The notes beneath the pieces were generated by a model. That model was not told the DNA's origin and did not search any database. It saw only the letters and a program-made list of their open reading frames with translations. From an uncultured Ruminococcus sp. (GTDB lineage Bacteria > Bacillota > Clostridia > Oscillospirales > Ruminococcaceae), in the NCBI GenBank assembly GCA_947176685.1, contig CAMWRL010000047.1, positions 1 through 11,902 on the forward strand: a stretch of 11,902 nucleotides of DNA. The letters run 5' to 3'. Both the position numbers and the translations under genes were made by a program. The stretch's first letter is position 1, and each line of letters begins with the position of its first letter. This document shows, one piece after another, positions 5,807 through 11,902 of this stretch.

Positions 5807-7210
5807 ATGCAGTTATACAACTCACTTTCACATAAAAAAGAGGATTTCATTCCTCACGAAGCAGGCAAAGCAAGCATTTATACCTGCGGACCTACTGTCT
5901 ATCACTATGCACATATAGGAAACCTCCGCACTTATATCATGGAAGATGTTCTTGAAAAGTATCTCCGCTTTACCGGACTCGACGTAAAGCGTGTAATGAA
6001 CATCACAGATGTCGGACACCTTACAAGTGACGGCGATACTGGTGACGACAAGATGCTGAAAGGCGCAAAGCGTGAACACAAAACCGTTATGGAAATAGCG
6101 CAGTTTTATACGGACGCATTTTTCAGTGACTGCAAAAAGCTTAATATAAAGACTCCCGATGTAGTAGTACCAGCAACTTCATATATTGACGAATTTATAA
6201 GAGTTATCGAAGCTCTTATAGAAAAGGGCTTTGCATACGAATCCGGCGGAAATATTTATTTTGATACCTCAAAGCTTGACAAATATTACGTTTTCAATGA
6301 CTTCAGGGAAGAAGACCTTGCCGTTGGTGTGCGTGAGGGCGTTGAGGAAGACGAAAACAAACGCAATAAGGCAGATTTTGTATTATGGTTCACGAAATCC
6401 AAATTCGATTCTCAGGAGCTTAAATGGGACAGTCCTTTCGGAACAGGCTATCCGGGCTGGCATATAGAATGTTCATGCATCAGTATGAAGAATTTAGGAG
6501 AATACCTTGACATTCACTGCGGCGGTATTGACAACGCATTTCCGCACCACACAAACGAAATCGCCCAGAGTGAAGCTTATCTTGGACACGAATGGTGCAA
6601 ATACTGGTTTCACGTTCACCACCTCAACACCAATGGTCGTAAGATGAGCAAGTCAAAGGGTGAGTTTCTGACCGTATCGCTTCTTGAGGAAAAAGGCTAT
6701 AATCCGGTAGTGTACAGATATTTCTGCCTGCTGTCGCACTACAGGAAATCGCTTGTTTTTGATTGGGATAACCTCAATAATGCTGTAACTTCATATAACA
6801 AGCTTGTCGAAAAAATATCCCCGTTGACTTCCGACAACTCCGGCAAAATCGACACCGCAGAATATGACCGCTTAATGAAGAGTTTCACGGACGCACTCGA
6901 CAATGACCTGAATACTTCGCTTGCTGTAACGGCAGTTTATGACGTTCTGAAATCCGGCGCAAACGCCGTTACAAAAACCGCACTCATAAAAGAGTTTGAC
7001 AAGGTACTGGGACTTGACCTTATTGAAAACGCTGTAAAGGCTTCTAAGGGGGACGAGATTCCGGAAGAAGTAATGGCACTTGTTGAGGAAAGAAAAACCG
7101 CACGTAAAGAAAAGAATTTCGCACTTGCCGACGAAATCAGAAATAAAATAACAGCACTCGGTTATGAAGTCCGTGAGACAAGGCAGGGTGTGGAAATCAG
7201 AAAAATATAA
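5807..7210 (+). CDS. cysS: Cysteinyl-tRNA synthetase CysS
   Basis: This class I synthetase charges tRNA-Cys with cysteine using ATP, in the cytoplasm. The 467 residues are the usual bacterial length. The HIGH motif is present as HIGN (36-39) after CGPTVYHY, and the second signature is KMSKS (279-283). The zinc that selects cysteine should be held by Cys27 (TCGPTVY), Cys222 (GWHIECS), His247 and Glu251 (FPHHTNE), all present. The C-terminal half holds the helical anticodon-binding region, including ARKEKNFALADEIRNKITALGYEVRETRQG (about 430-460). The ATG at 5807 follows AAAGGAG with 9 bases between. It lies downstream of cysE and the unknown protein in one operon behind the cysteine T-box, so lack of charged tRNA-Cys raises both amino acid supply and charging capacity. 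Confidence 0.98.
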   Translation: MQLYNSLSHKKEDFIPHEAGKASIYTCGPTVYHYAHIGNLRTYIMEDVLEKYLRFTGLDVKRVMNITDVGHLTSDGDTGDDKMLKGAKREHKTVMEIAQFYTDAFFSDCKKLNIKTPDVVVPATSYIDEFIRVIEALIEKGFAYESGGNIYFDTSKLDKYYVFNDFREEDLAVGVREGVEEDENKRNKADFVLWFTKSKFDSQELKWDSPFGTGYPGWHIECSCISMKNLGEYLDIHCGGIDNAFPHHTNEIAQSEAYLGHEWCKYWFHVHHLNTNGRKMSKSKGEFLTVSLLEEKGYNPVVYRYFCLLSHYRKSLVFDWDNLNNAVTSYNKLVEKISPLTSDNSGKIDTAEYDRLMKSFTDALDNDLNTSLAVTAVYDVLKSGANAVTKTALIKEFDKVLGLDLIENAVKASKGDEIPEEVMALVEERKTARKEKNFALADEIRNKITALGYEVRETRQGVEIRKI

Positions 7211-7228
7211 AAAATCAGGTGAAATAAA

Positions 7229-8014
7229 ATGGCAAGAATATATCCGCTTTTCAGTTCCAGCAAGGGCAACTCTTACTTTGTCGGAACTGAAAAGGGTGGA
7301 ATACTTATTGACTGCGGAGTGAGTTTCAAAAGACTTTCCGCCGCACTTGAAACTAACAGATTACCGCTTTCAGCAGTACAGGCGGTTTTCATAACCCACG
7401 AACACAGTGACCACGTTTCCGGACTGAAAGTGCTTACACAAAAAACGGGTATTCCTGTTTACGGCACAAAGAAAACTCTTCGGAAACTTTGCGATGAGGA
7501 TAAGATTTCCCCTAAATCGCTGGTTATAGATATGAAAGGCATTATACACTGCGCCGATATGGAAGTGAGTTGTTTTGCCATATCGCACGATGCCGTTGAC
7601 CCATGCGGCTATAAAATACATACATATGACGACAAATATTGTGCCGTATGTACTGATACAGGTTATATTACTCCGGAAACCGACAACGCACTTCTGGGCT
7701 GCAAAATGGTACTGATAGAATCCAATTATGACGAAAAAATGCTACGCCGTGGAAATTATCCTTTGTATCTCAAACAGCGCATATTGTCCGGAAGCGGTCA
7801 TCTGTCCAATGATGACTGTGCGCTTCAGGTCGGCAAACTCATAAAATATGGTACTACGCATATAGTATTAGGACACCTTAGTCAGGAAAACAACAAACCG
7901 TCATTTGCTTTTGGTACGGTGAAAAATTTTCTTGACGAAAAATACATATTCAACAAGGACTACTTAATGGGAGTTGCACCCGTGGAAACTCAGGGAGGGG
8001 CGGTTATTTTCTGA
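7229..8014 (+). CDS. MBL-fold metallohydrolase, YycJ/WalJ-like
   Basis: This is a metallo-beta-lactamase-fold hydrolase. The 261 residues and the opening (IYPLFSSSKGNSYFVGTEKGGILIDCGVS) match the YycJ/WalJ group of Firmicutes, whose members have been linked to exonuclease activity or cell wall and DNA metabolism; the substrate here is not known. The metal-binding motif THEHSDH (56-62) supplies two His, an Asp and a further His. Later ligands are likely in SHDAVDPCGY, CTDTGY and VLGHLSQENN. No signal peptide is seen, so it is probably cytoplasmic. AGGTGA lies just upstream of the ATG at 7229, 18 bases after the cysS stop. Its stop overlaps the rlmH start by one base (TGATG), so the two are probably translationally coupled. 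The yycJ-rlmH neighbourhood is familiar in Firmicutes; its fusion to a cysteine operon is less so. Confidence 0.93.
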   Translation: MARIYPLFSSSKGNSYFVGTEKGGILIDCGVSFKRLSAALETNRLPLSAVQAVFITHEHSDHVSGLKVLTQKTGIPVYGTKKTLRKLCDEDKISPKSLVIDMKGIIHCADMEVSCFAISHDAVDPCGYKIHTYDDKYCAVCTDTGYITPETDNALLGCKMVLIESNYDEKMLRRGNYPLYLKQRILSGSGHLSNDDCALQVGKLIKYGTTHIVLGHLSQENNKPSFAFGTVKNFLDEKYIFNKDYLMGVAPVETQGGAVIF

Positions 8015-8487
8015 TGAAGATAAATCTTATAGTTATAGGAAAGCTTAAAGAAGACTATCTCCGGAGTGCCTGCGCCGAATATGTAAAAAGACTTTCACGT
8101 TACTGCACGTTTGAGATGCACGAACTTGATGAATGCCGTTTGAGTGACAACCCGTCCGGAAAAGAAATAGAAACGGCTTTGCAGAAAGAATCCGTACAGA
8201 TAAAAAAATATGCCAAAGGTATGATAATTCCGATGTGCATTGAGGGAAAGCAGCTCAGCAGTGTGAAGTTTTCGGAAAAAATATCTTCAGCCGGTGTAAA
8301 CGGTTTCAGTACAGTGACTTTCATAATCGGCAGTTCTTTCGGACTCGCTCCGGAAATAAAGTCAATGGGCAGTTTTAAACTTTCAATGTCGGAGATGACT
8401 TTTCCGCACCAGTTGGCAAGGGTTATGCTTCTGGAGCAGATTTACAGGGCGTTTCAGATTGCAGAGGGCGGAAAATACCATAAATAA
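8014..8487 (+). CDS. rlmH: 23S rRNA pseudouridine-1915 N3-methyltransferase RlmH
   Basis: This SPOUT-family enzyme uses S-adenosylmethionine to methylate pseudouridine 1915 in helix 69 of 23S rRNA on assembled 70S ribosomes. The 157 residues are the normal length. The N-terminus MKINLIVIGKLKEDYL and the C-terminal knot sequence LSMSEMTFPHQLARVMLLEQIYRAFQIAEGGKYHK are near-diagnostic. One oddity is the SAM loop: it reads IIGSSFG (104-110), where the usual form is IGG-x-x-G, so the second glycine is a serine. The start ATG at 8014 overlaps the stop of the MBL-fold gene by one base, with a purine-rich site (AGGGAGGGG) about 13 bases upstream. It is a housekeeping gene read within the long plus-strand unit. 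Confidence 0.97.
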   Translation: MKINLIVIGKLKEDYLRSACAEYVKRLSRYCTFEMHELDECRLSDNPSGKEIETALQKESVQIKKYAKGMIIPMCIEGKQLSSVKFSEKISSAGVNGFSTVTFIIGSSFGLAPEIKSMGSFKLSMSEMTFPHQLARVMLLEQIYRAFQIAEGGKYHK

Positions 8488-8509
8488 AATATTATAAAGG
8501 AGTTAAAAA

Positions 8510-9181
8510 ATGAAGAAATTTGCAGCAATTTGTTTGTTGTGTGCAATGTCTGCATCAGTGCTTACGTCATGCGGCAAACCTAATCTTGAGGGAAAGTGGA
8601 CACTCTGCAATGTAAAAGGCGAAAAGCTTGATTATAGTATCAGATTCAAAGATGACGGAACAGTAAAAATTGATGATGAAAAAGGCAAATATGAAGTAGT
8701 TGATAAAGATACCATCAAAATAATAAATATTTACGGCGAAAAGTATGAATTTGATTTTGAAATTATTGATGAAGATGAACAGCTTATTTATATGGGAGAA
8801 TTTTCAGACCAGATAGAAAGAAACGCTATCAATTCATGGGCTTCAACACTGAGGAACGCTGCTAATGCTGCTATTACTGAAATTGGCGAAGAAGATATTT
8901 ATTATAAAGACAAGGCTGTTATATGTTCGGACAGCGATAAAAATATAAACCCTGTTCCCGAAAATGCAAGGGCGGATTTTGACTTTGTTCAGGATTTTGT
9001 AAAGCCATTCTTTAACATCGTTGATGATTACGAATATATAATTTATATAGAAGATAATGTATGTCAATATACGGCAATAAAAAATCCCTCTGGCGATATT
9101 ATCGGAACTTATCTGGCAGATGAGTTTGACGGTATGACATTTAACGAAATATATGAGGAACTCAAAGGCAGAATAGAATAA
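8510..9181 (+). CDS. Small lipoprotein with lipocalin-like N-terminus, 223 aa
   Basis: A basic MKK start, a short hydrophobic stretch and the lipobox LTSC (18-21) mark it as a lipoprotein anchored to the outer face of the membrane through Cys21. The following NLEGKWTLCNVKGEKLDYSIRFKDDGTVKID and GKYEVVDKDTIKI resemble the opening of lipocalin-like or DUF5640-type beta-barrel domains, where a GxW motif starts the barrel; this is by resemblance only. The C-terminal half (about 110-223) is acidic and unrecognised. AAAGGAG (8496-8502) lies 7 bases before the ATG. A sampled 60-base stretch is only about 22 percent GC, far lower than cysS or rlmH, so it may be a later arrival. It lies 22 bases after rlmH with no terminator seen between, and 44 bases before the CPBP protease gene. 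Confidence 0.87.
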   Translation: MKKFAAICLLCAMSASVLTSCGKPNLEGKWTLCNVKGEKLDYSIRFKDDGTVKIDDEKGKYEVVDKDTIKIINIYGEKYEFDFEIIDEDEQLIYMGEFSDQIERNAINSWASTLRNAANAAITEIGEEDIYYKDKAVICSDSDKNINPVPENARADFDFVQDFVKPFFNIVDDYEYIIYIEDNVCQYTAIKNPSGDIIGTYLADEFDGMTFNEIYEELKGRIE

Positions 9182-9225
9182 TAAAATCAAAAAAATAAAC
9201 GTTAAGAAACGAGGGGAGGCACAAA

Positions 9226-10383
9226 ATGATTGAAGACTACTACAGGGCGGAAATATCGTCCCTTAACCGTGAAATAAAACGTCTTAACAGACAGATTGAA
9301 GCGGACAGAAAAAGCAGACTGCCGGACAAAATGAATCCTTTTGACAATCCGACAGATTATCCGGAATTCAGCGGAGACTATTCCGATATTATGCCGGAAC
9401 TTGACGCTCCTGAATGCAGTATTCCGCTTGAACCGCAGGACGCCGAACGCCGTAAAATAAAGCGTTTCTATGCAATAGGCGGCTGGACTGTACTGGGACA
9501 TTTTCTGTTAAGTAATATATTGATACTGATTTGTATGATTTTAATGGAAACAATCCTGAAATCCCGCAATCATGGCATAAGTATAGATATAATAGATTCT
9601 TATATCAACAGTTCCTCAATATTTGCCGCACTGAATATGCTTGTATTTATGATTTCAAATATCATTTTTGCGTTTATGGGACTGAAAATGGCAGGTATTC
9701 CGAAAAATCAGCTTGTCCGTACACGTAATTTCAACTTCAGAACATCATTTAATTACTGTCTTATAGCCGGATTCATATGGACTGTATCAATTTTTGTTTC
9801 TTATGGAATAGACGATATTTTTAAACATTACGGACATTCAACCAACGTAATGGACATGGACGGCGTGGCAGTTACCGGAACGGGTCTGGCTGTAATGACA
9901 GTTTATACGTGCGTTATAGCACCGATTACAGAGGAGCTTTTTTTCAGGGGAATGCTGCTCAGAGTATTTTCAAGAACTAACCAACGGTTTGCAGTATTTG
10001 CAACGGCGTTTTTCTTCGGACTTTCACATCATAATATTCCGCAGTTCGTTCTTGCGTTTCTGCTGGGGACTTTCCTTGCACACATCACTCTCAAACACAA
10101 TTCCATAATACCGGCGGTCATTGTACACATATTTATAAATACAATGTCAACGACAGTCTCATATATAGAGCAATACGCCGGAGTTATATTTACATCGTGT
10201 ATTATAATTGTAATGGCAGTAATGGGATTTTTCCTGCTGTGTATCTTCCGTGAAAGAAACAAGATACCATCCACAACTCCCCCACAGGTAAAACGTGGTT
10301 CATGTATAGCGTTCAGTTCAGTAATGTTTAATATTGCTGTTGTTGTACAGATACTATATACAGCGGCATTGATATTTATGTAA
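9226..10383 (+). CDS. CPBP-family intramembrane metalloprotease, 385 aa
   Basis: This is a polytopic membrane protein of the CPBP (CAAX protease and bacteriocin-processing) family, related to Rce1 and to bacterial Abi proteins. The three catalytic motifs are present: EELFFR (Glu236, Glu237, Arg241), FGLSH (Phe264, His268) and HIFIN (His301, Asn305). About eight hydrophobic segments lie between residues 82 and 385, including 82-110, 132-157, 175-195, 218-234, 256-275 and 318-341. The first 80 residues are soluble and unusual: a heptad-like coiled coil (SSLNREIKRLNRQIEAD, 11-27) followed by a proline- and acid-rich linker. The natural substrate is unknown; relatives cut prenylated proteins, bacteriocin leaders or anti-sigma factors. 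GAGGGGAGG lies 6 bases before the ATG. It is the last gene of the plus-strand unit, just before a strong terminator. Confidence 0.93.
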   Translation: MIEDYYRAEISSLNREIKRLNRQIEADRKSRLPDKMNPFDNPTDYPEFSGDYSDIMPELDAPECSIPLEPQDAERRKIKRFYAIGGWTVLGHFLLSNILILICMILMETILKSRNHGISIDIIDSYINSSSIFAALNMLVFMISNIIFAFMGLKMAGIPKNQLVRTRNFNFRTSFNYCLIAGFIWTVSIFVSYGIDDIFKHYGHSTNVMDMDGVAVTGTGLAVMTVYTCVIAPITEELFFRGMLLRVFSRTNQRFAVFATAFFFGLSHHNIPQFVLAFLLGTFLAHITLKHNSIIPAVIVHIFINTMSTTVSYIEQYAGVIFTSCIIIVMAVMGFFLLCIFRERNKIPSTTPPQVKRGSCIAFSSVMFNIAVVVQILYTAALIFM

Positions 10384-10387
10384 CATA

Positions 10388-10420
10388 AGGCGGTCGTAAC
10401 TGATGACCGCCTGTTTTTTT
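10388..10420 (+). terminator. Rho-independent terminator of the cysE operon
   Basis: AGGCGGTC (10388-10395) pairs with GACCGCCT (10405-10412) around a 9-base loop, followed by a G and seven T (10414-10420). It starts 4 bases after the CPBP gene stop and ends 1 base before the end of dpaB on the other strand. It has no T-run on the minus side, so it probably serves only the plus-strand operon. Confidence 0.9.
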
Positions 10421-10421
10421 A

Positions 10422-11018
10422 TCAGTCGGACTTATGGTAAATTATCGGTCTTAACTGCACTCCGTCAAGAGCCGCTGAAATTGCTTCCGGAAGCATTGAA
10501 AATTCCGCAACCAATGAAGCCGGTTTTTTTGCGCAGTCGTCCTGAAGCATAGGTACAAAATAATAGTTTTTCCTGTTGAAAAGTTCCCCGATATTTTTTG
10601 CAGACCCTAAAAGTGAATCGTTTGATGCTATCGCCAATACTACCGGTTTGCCGCTCCGCAAGTGGGACTTCACCGCCATTGTAACCGCTGTATCAGTAAT
10701 GCTGTTTGCAAGTTTGGATGCGGTATTTGAAGTACACGGCGCAACTACCATAATATCGGTCATATTTTCAGGTCCTATGGGTTCGGCGGAAGCTACGGAA
10801 GTTATAACATTTTTTCCACATATCTCACTGAACTTTTTTATATTATCGTCAGCACTTCCGAAACGTGTTGAAGTGTTTGCGGCTGTTTCGGACATAACAG
10901 GAATTATTTCAGCTCCCATATTTTTCAGTATTTCAGCCTGTTCAAAGCACTTGCTGAATGTACAGAAAGACCCTGTCATCGCAAAGCCTATTTTCAGACC
11001 GTTTAATGTATTGTTCAT
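10422..11018 (-). CDS. dpaB: Dipicolinate synthase subunit B
   Basis: This is the flavoprotein-like subunit (SpoVFB) of dipicolinate synthase, which with DpaA oxidises dihydrodipicolinate to dipicolinic acid in the mother cell during sporulation. The 198 residues are the normal length. The opening GLKIGFAMTGSFCTFSK (7-23), the segment MVVAPCTSNTASKLANSITDTAVTMAVKSHLR (90-121), and the following GKPVVLAIASND (123-134) are typical of the family and of the flavoprotein fold shared with phosphopantothenoylcysteine decarboxylases. The ATG at 11018 overlaps the dpaA stop by 4 bases (ATGA), with AAAGGGG about 9 bases upstream, so the two subunits are probably translationally coupled. It ends convergently against the cysE operon. 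Its presence implies a spore-forming organism. Confidence 0.96.
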   Translation of the reverse strand: MNNTLNGLKIGFAMTGSFCTFSKCFEQAEILKNMGAEIIPVMSETAANTSTRFGSADDNIKKFSEICGKNVITSVASAEPIGPENMTDIMVVAPCTSNTASKLANSITDTAVTMAVKSHLRSGKPVVLAIASNDSLLGSAKNIGELFNRKNYYFVPMLQDDCAKKPASLVAEFSMLPEAISAALDGVQLRPIIYHKSD

Positions 11019-11875
11019 TTATAAAAACCCCTTTCCTCAATAATTCCGGCAACGGTTTCGGCTATGAACTCTCCGGAAGTTACCGGTGCAGTTTTTCCGG
11101 GGATTCCCAAAGCCCAGATGACTTTTTTTCCGAGTTCCGCCGCTGAATCAAAATCAATTCCCCCCGGTTTGGACGCAAGGTCTATGAAAAGTGTGTCATT
11201 GCCGAATTTTTCAAGTAAATCATTATCGAAAATCATTTCCGGCACTGTATTGAATACAAGTGAAAATCCGGTATCAATTTTGTCGGTACAAACTGATTTT
11301 ATACCCAAGATACGTGCTTTTGCCGCACCCTTTGCGTTGTGTACGGATGCGGTGACATCTGCTCCGAAGCCTTTCAGGATTTCCACAAGTGCCGTGCCTA
11401 TGCGTCCCATTCCAACAATCAGTACTTTAAGACCATTAAGCGTTACCGGAAGTTCGCTGAGGGCTATTTCAACCGCACCTTCGGCAGTCGGAATGGCGTT
11501 TTTCAGACTGAGGTCTTCACGTTCCATATAGTCGATTATTTCTGTATCGAAAACTTCCTTTAATTTCGGGTCGTATTTACCGACGAATATAACTCCGTCC
11601 TTTTTGAGAAGACGGCGGATTTCTGCCGGATTTATCTTTTCGCTGCTGAAAGGTGCGGTAATCATACCGTCATTGTCAAGCGGCGGCACGGGCAGTACCG
11701 CAAAATCATAAAAACCGTCCTTATCTGTAACGGCTGGTTTGAGGTGCATTTTTTCCGGCATTGCTTCGGCGGAAAAACCCATTACATAAGTATCGGACAT
11801 CGCTGAAAGTTTTCCGGCACAATATACCTGCCGCATATCTCCGCCGGCTACAAGTATTCTGAATTTATCTTTCAT
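11015..11875 (-). CDS. dpaA: Dipicolinate synthase subunit A
   Basis: This is the NAD(P)-binding subunit (SpoVFA) of dipicolinate synthase. The N-terminal part (FRILVAGGDMRQVYCAGKL) holds one nucleotide-like fold, and the central LKVLIVGMGRIGTALVEILKGFGADVTA holds the Rossmann GxGxxG motif (about 155-160). ALGIPGKTAPVTSGEFIAETV near the C-terminus is a family signature. An ATG at 11887 would add four residues (METN), but no ribosome site is seen before it; the ATG at 11875 has GGAGA 5 bases upstream, so I chose it (286 residues). The stop overlaps the dpaB start by 4 bases. The promoter, expected to be sporulation specific, lies beyond the window, so its control cannot be read here. Confidence 0.95.
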   Translation of the reverse strand: MKDKFRILVAGGDMRQVYCAGKLSAMSDTYVMGFSAEAMPEKMHLKPAVTDKDGFYDFAVLPVPPLDNDGMITAPFSSEKINPAEIRRLLKKDGVIFVGKYDPKLKEVFDTEIIDYMEREDLSLKNAIPTAEGAVEIALSELPVTLNGLKVLIVGMGRIGTALVEILKGFGADVTASVHNAKGAAKARILGIKSVCTDKIDTGFSLVFNTVPEMIFDNDLLEKFGNDTLFIDLASKPGGIDFDSAAELGKKVIWALGIPGKTAPVTSGEFIAETVAGIIEERGFYK

Positions 11876-11902
11876 ATTAGTCTCCATTCTGCCGTACAGT
11901 AC

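Noticed and set aside
10576..11531. Plus-strand open frames of about 155 codons opposite dpaB and dpaA
   Set aside because: They are antisense shadows of well-recognised genes, Ser/Pro-rich, without ribosome sites.
1..11902. CRISPR arrays, tRNA, rRNA, transposases, integrases, phage genes
   Set aside because: None was seen on either strand; every large stretch is accounted for by recognised genes or the T-box leader.

Overview
The window looks like chromosomal DNA from a spore-forming, low-to-mid GC Gram-positive bacterium, most likely a Ruminococcus-like member of the Clostridia (Oscillospiraceae). The grounds are the dipicolinate synthase pair DpaA/DpaB (spore core), a cysteine T-box leader, strong AAGGAGG-type ribosome binding sites, TTG starts, consensus sigma-A promoters and a lipobox lipoprotein. 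The genus is an inference from style and gene content. No mobile element, CRISPR array, tRNA or rRNA was seen.

Left block (25-4170, minus strand). One unit starts at a perfect consensus promoter (4142-4170). In transcription order it holds a 130-residue coiled-coil protein of a type seen in glycan clusters, two GT4-type glycosyltransferases, the biotin protein ligase/repressor BirA, and an AT-rich 106-residue orphan. Junctions between the first four genes are 2-15 bases; a 72-base gap precedes the orphan. A hairpin terminator lies at 25-53. The first three genes look like a small cell-surface glycan module, with the housekeeping birA behind it.

Middle block (4224-10420, plus strand). A divergent promoter drives a roughly 250-base leader that folds as a complete T-box riboswitch. 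It has a UGC (Cys) specifier, and its UGGA T-box bulge matches the U73 discriminator of tRNA-Cys. Downstream are cysE (serine acetyltransferase), an unrecognised 172-residue protein, cysS (cysteinyl-tRNA synthetase), a YycJ/WalJ-type metallo-beta-lactamase-fold protein, rlmH, a small lipoprotein and a CPBP-family membrane protease. No terminator was seen between these genes until the hairpin at 10388-10420. Uncharged tRNA-Cys should therefore raise both cysteine synthesis and cysteine charging, and possibly the five other genes as well.

Right block (10422-11887, minus strand). dpaB and dpaA overlap by 4 bases and end convergently against the middle operon. Together they make dipicolinic acid for the spore; their promoter lies outside the window.

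The window is mostly ordinary core genome. The parts most worth a second look are the T-box and its unusual set of cargo genes (especially the unknown protein between cysE and cysS), the stand-alone coiled-coil glycan-module protein, the palindromic -35 of its promoter, and the CPBP protease with an N-terminal coiled-coil extension. No wholly new system could be demonstrated from sequence alone.
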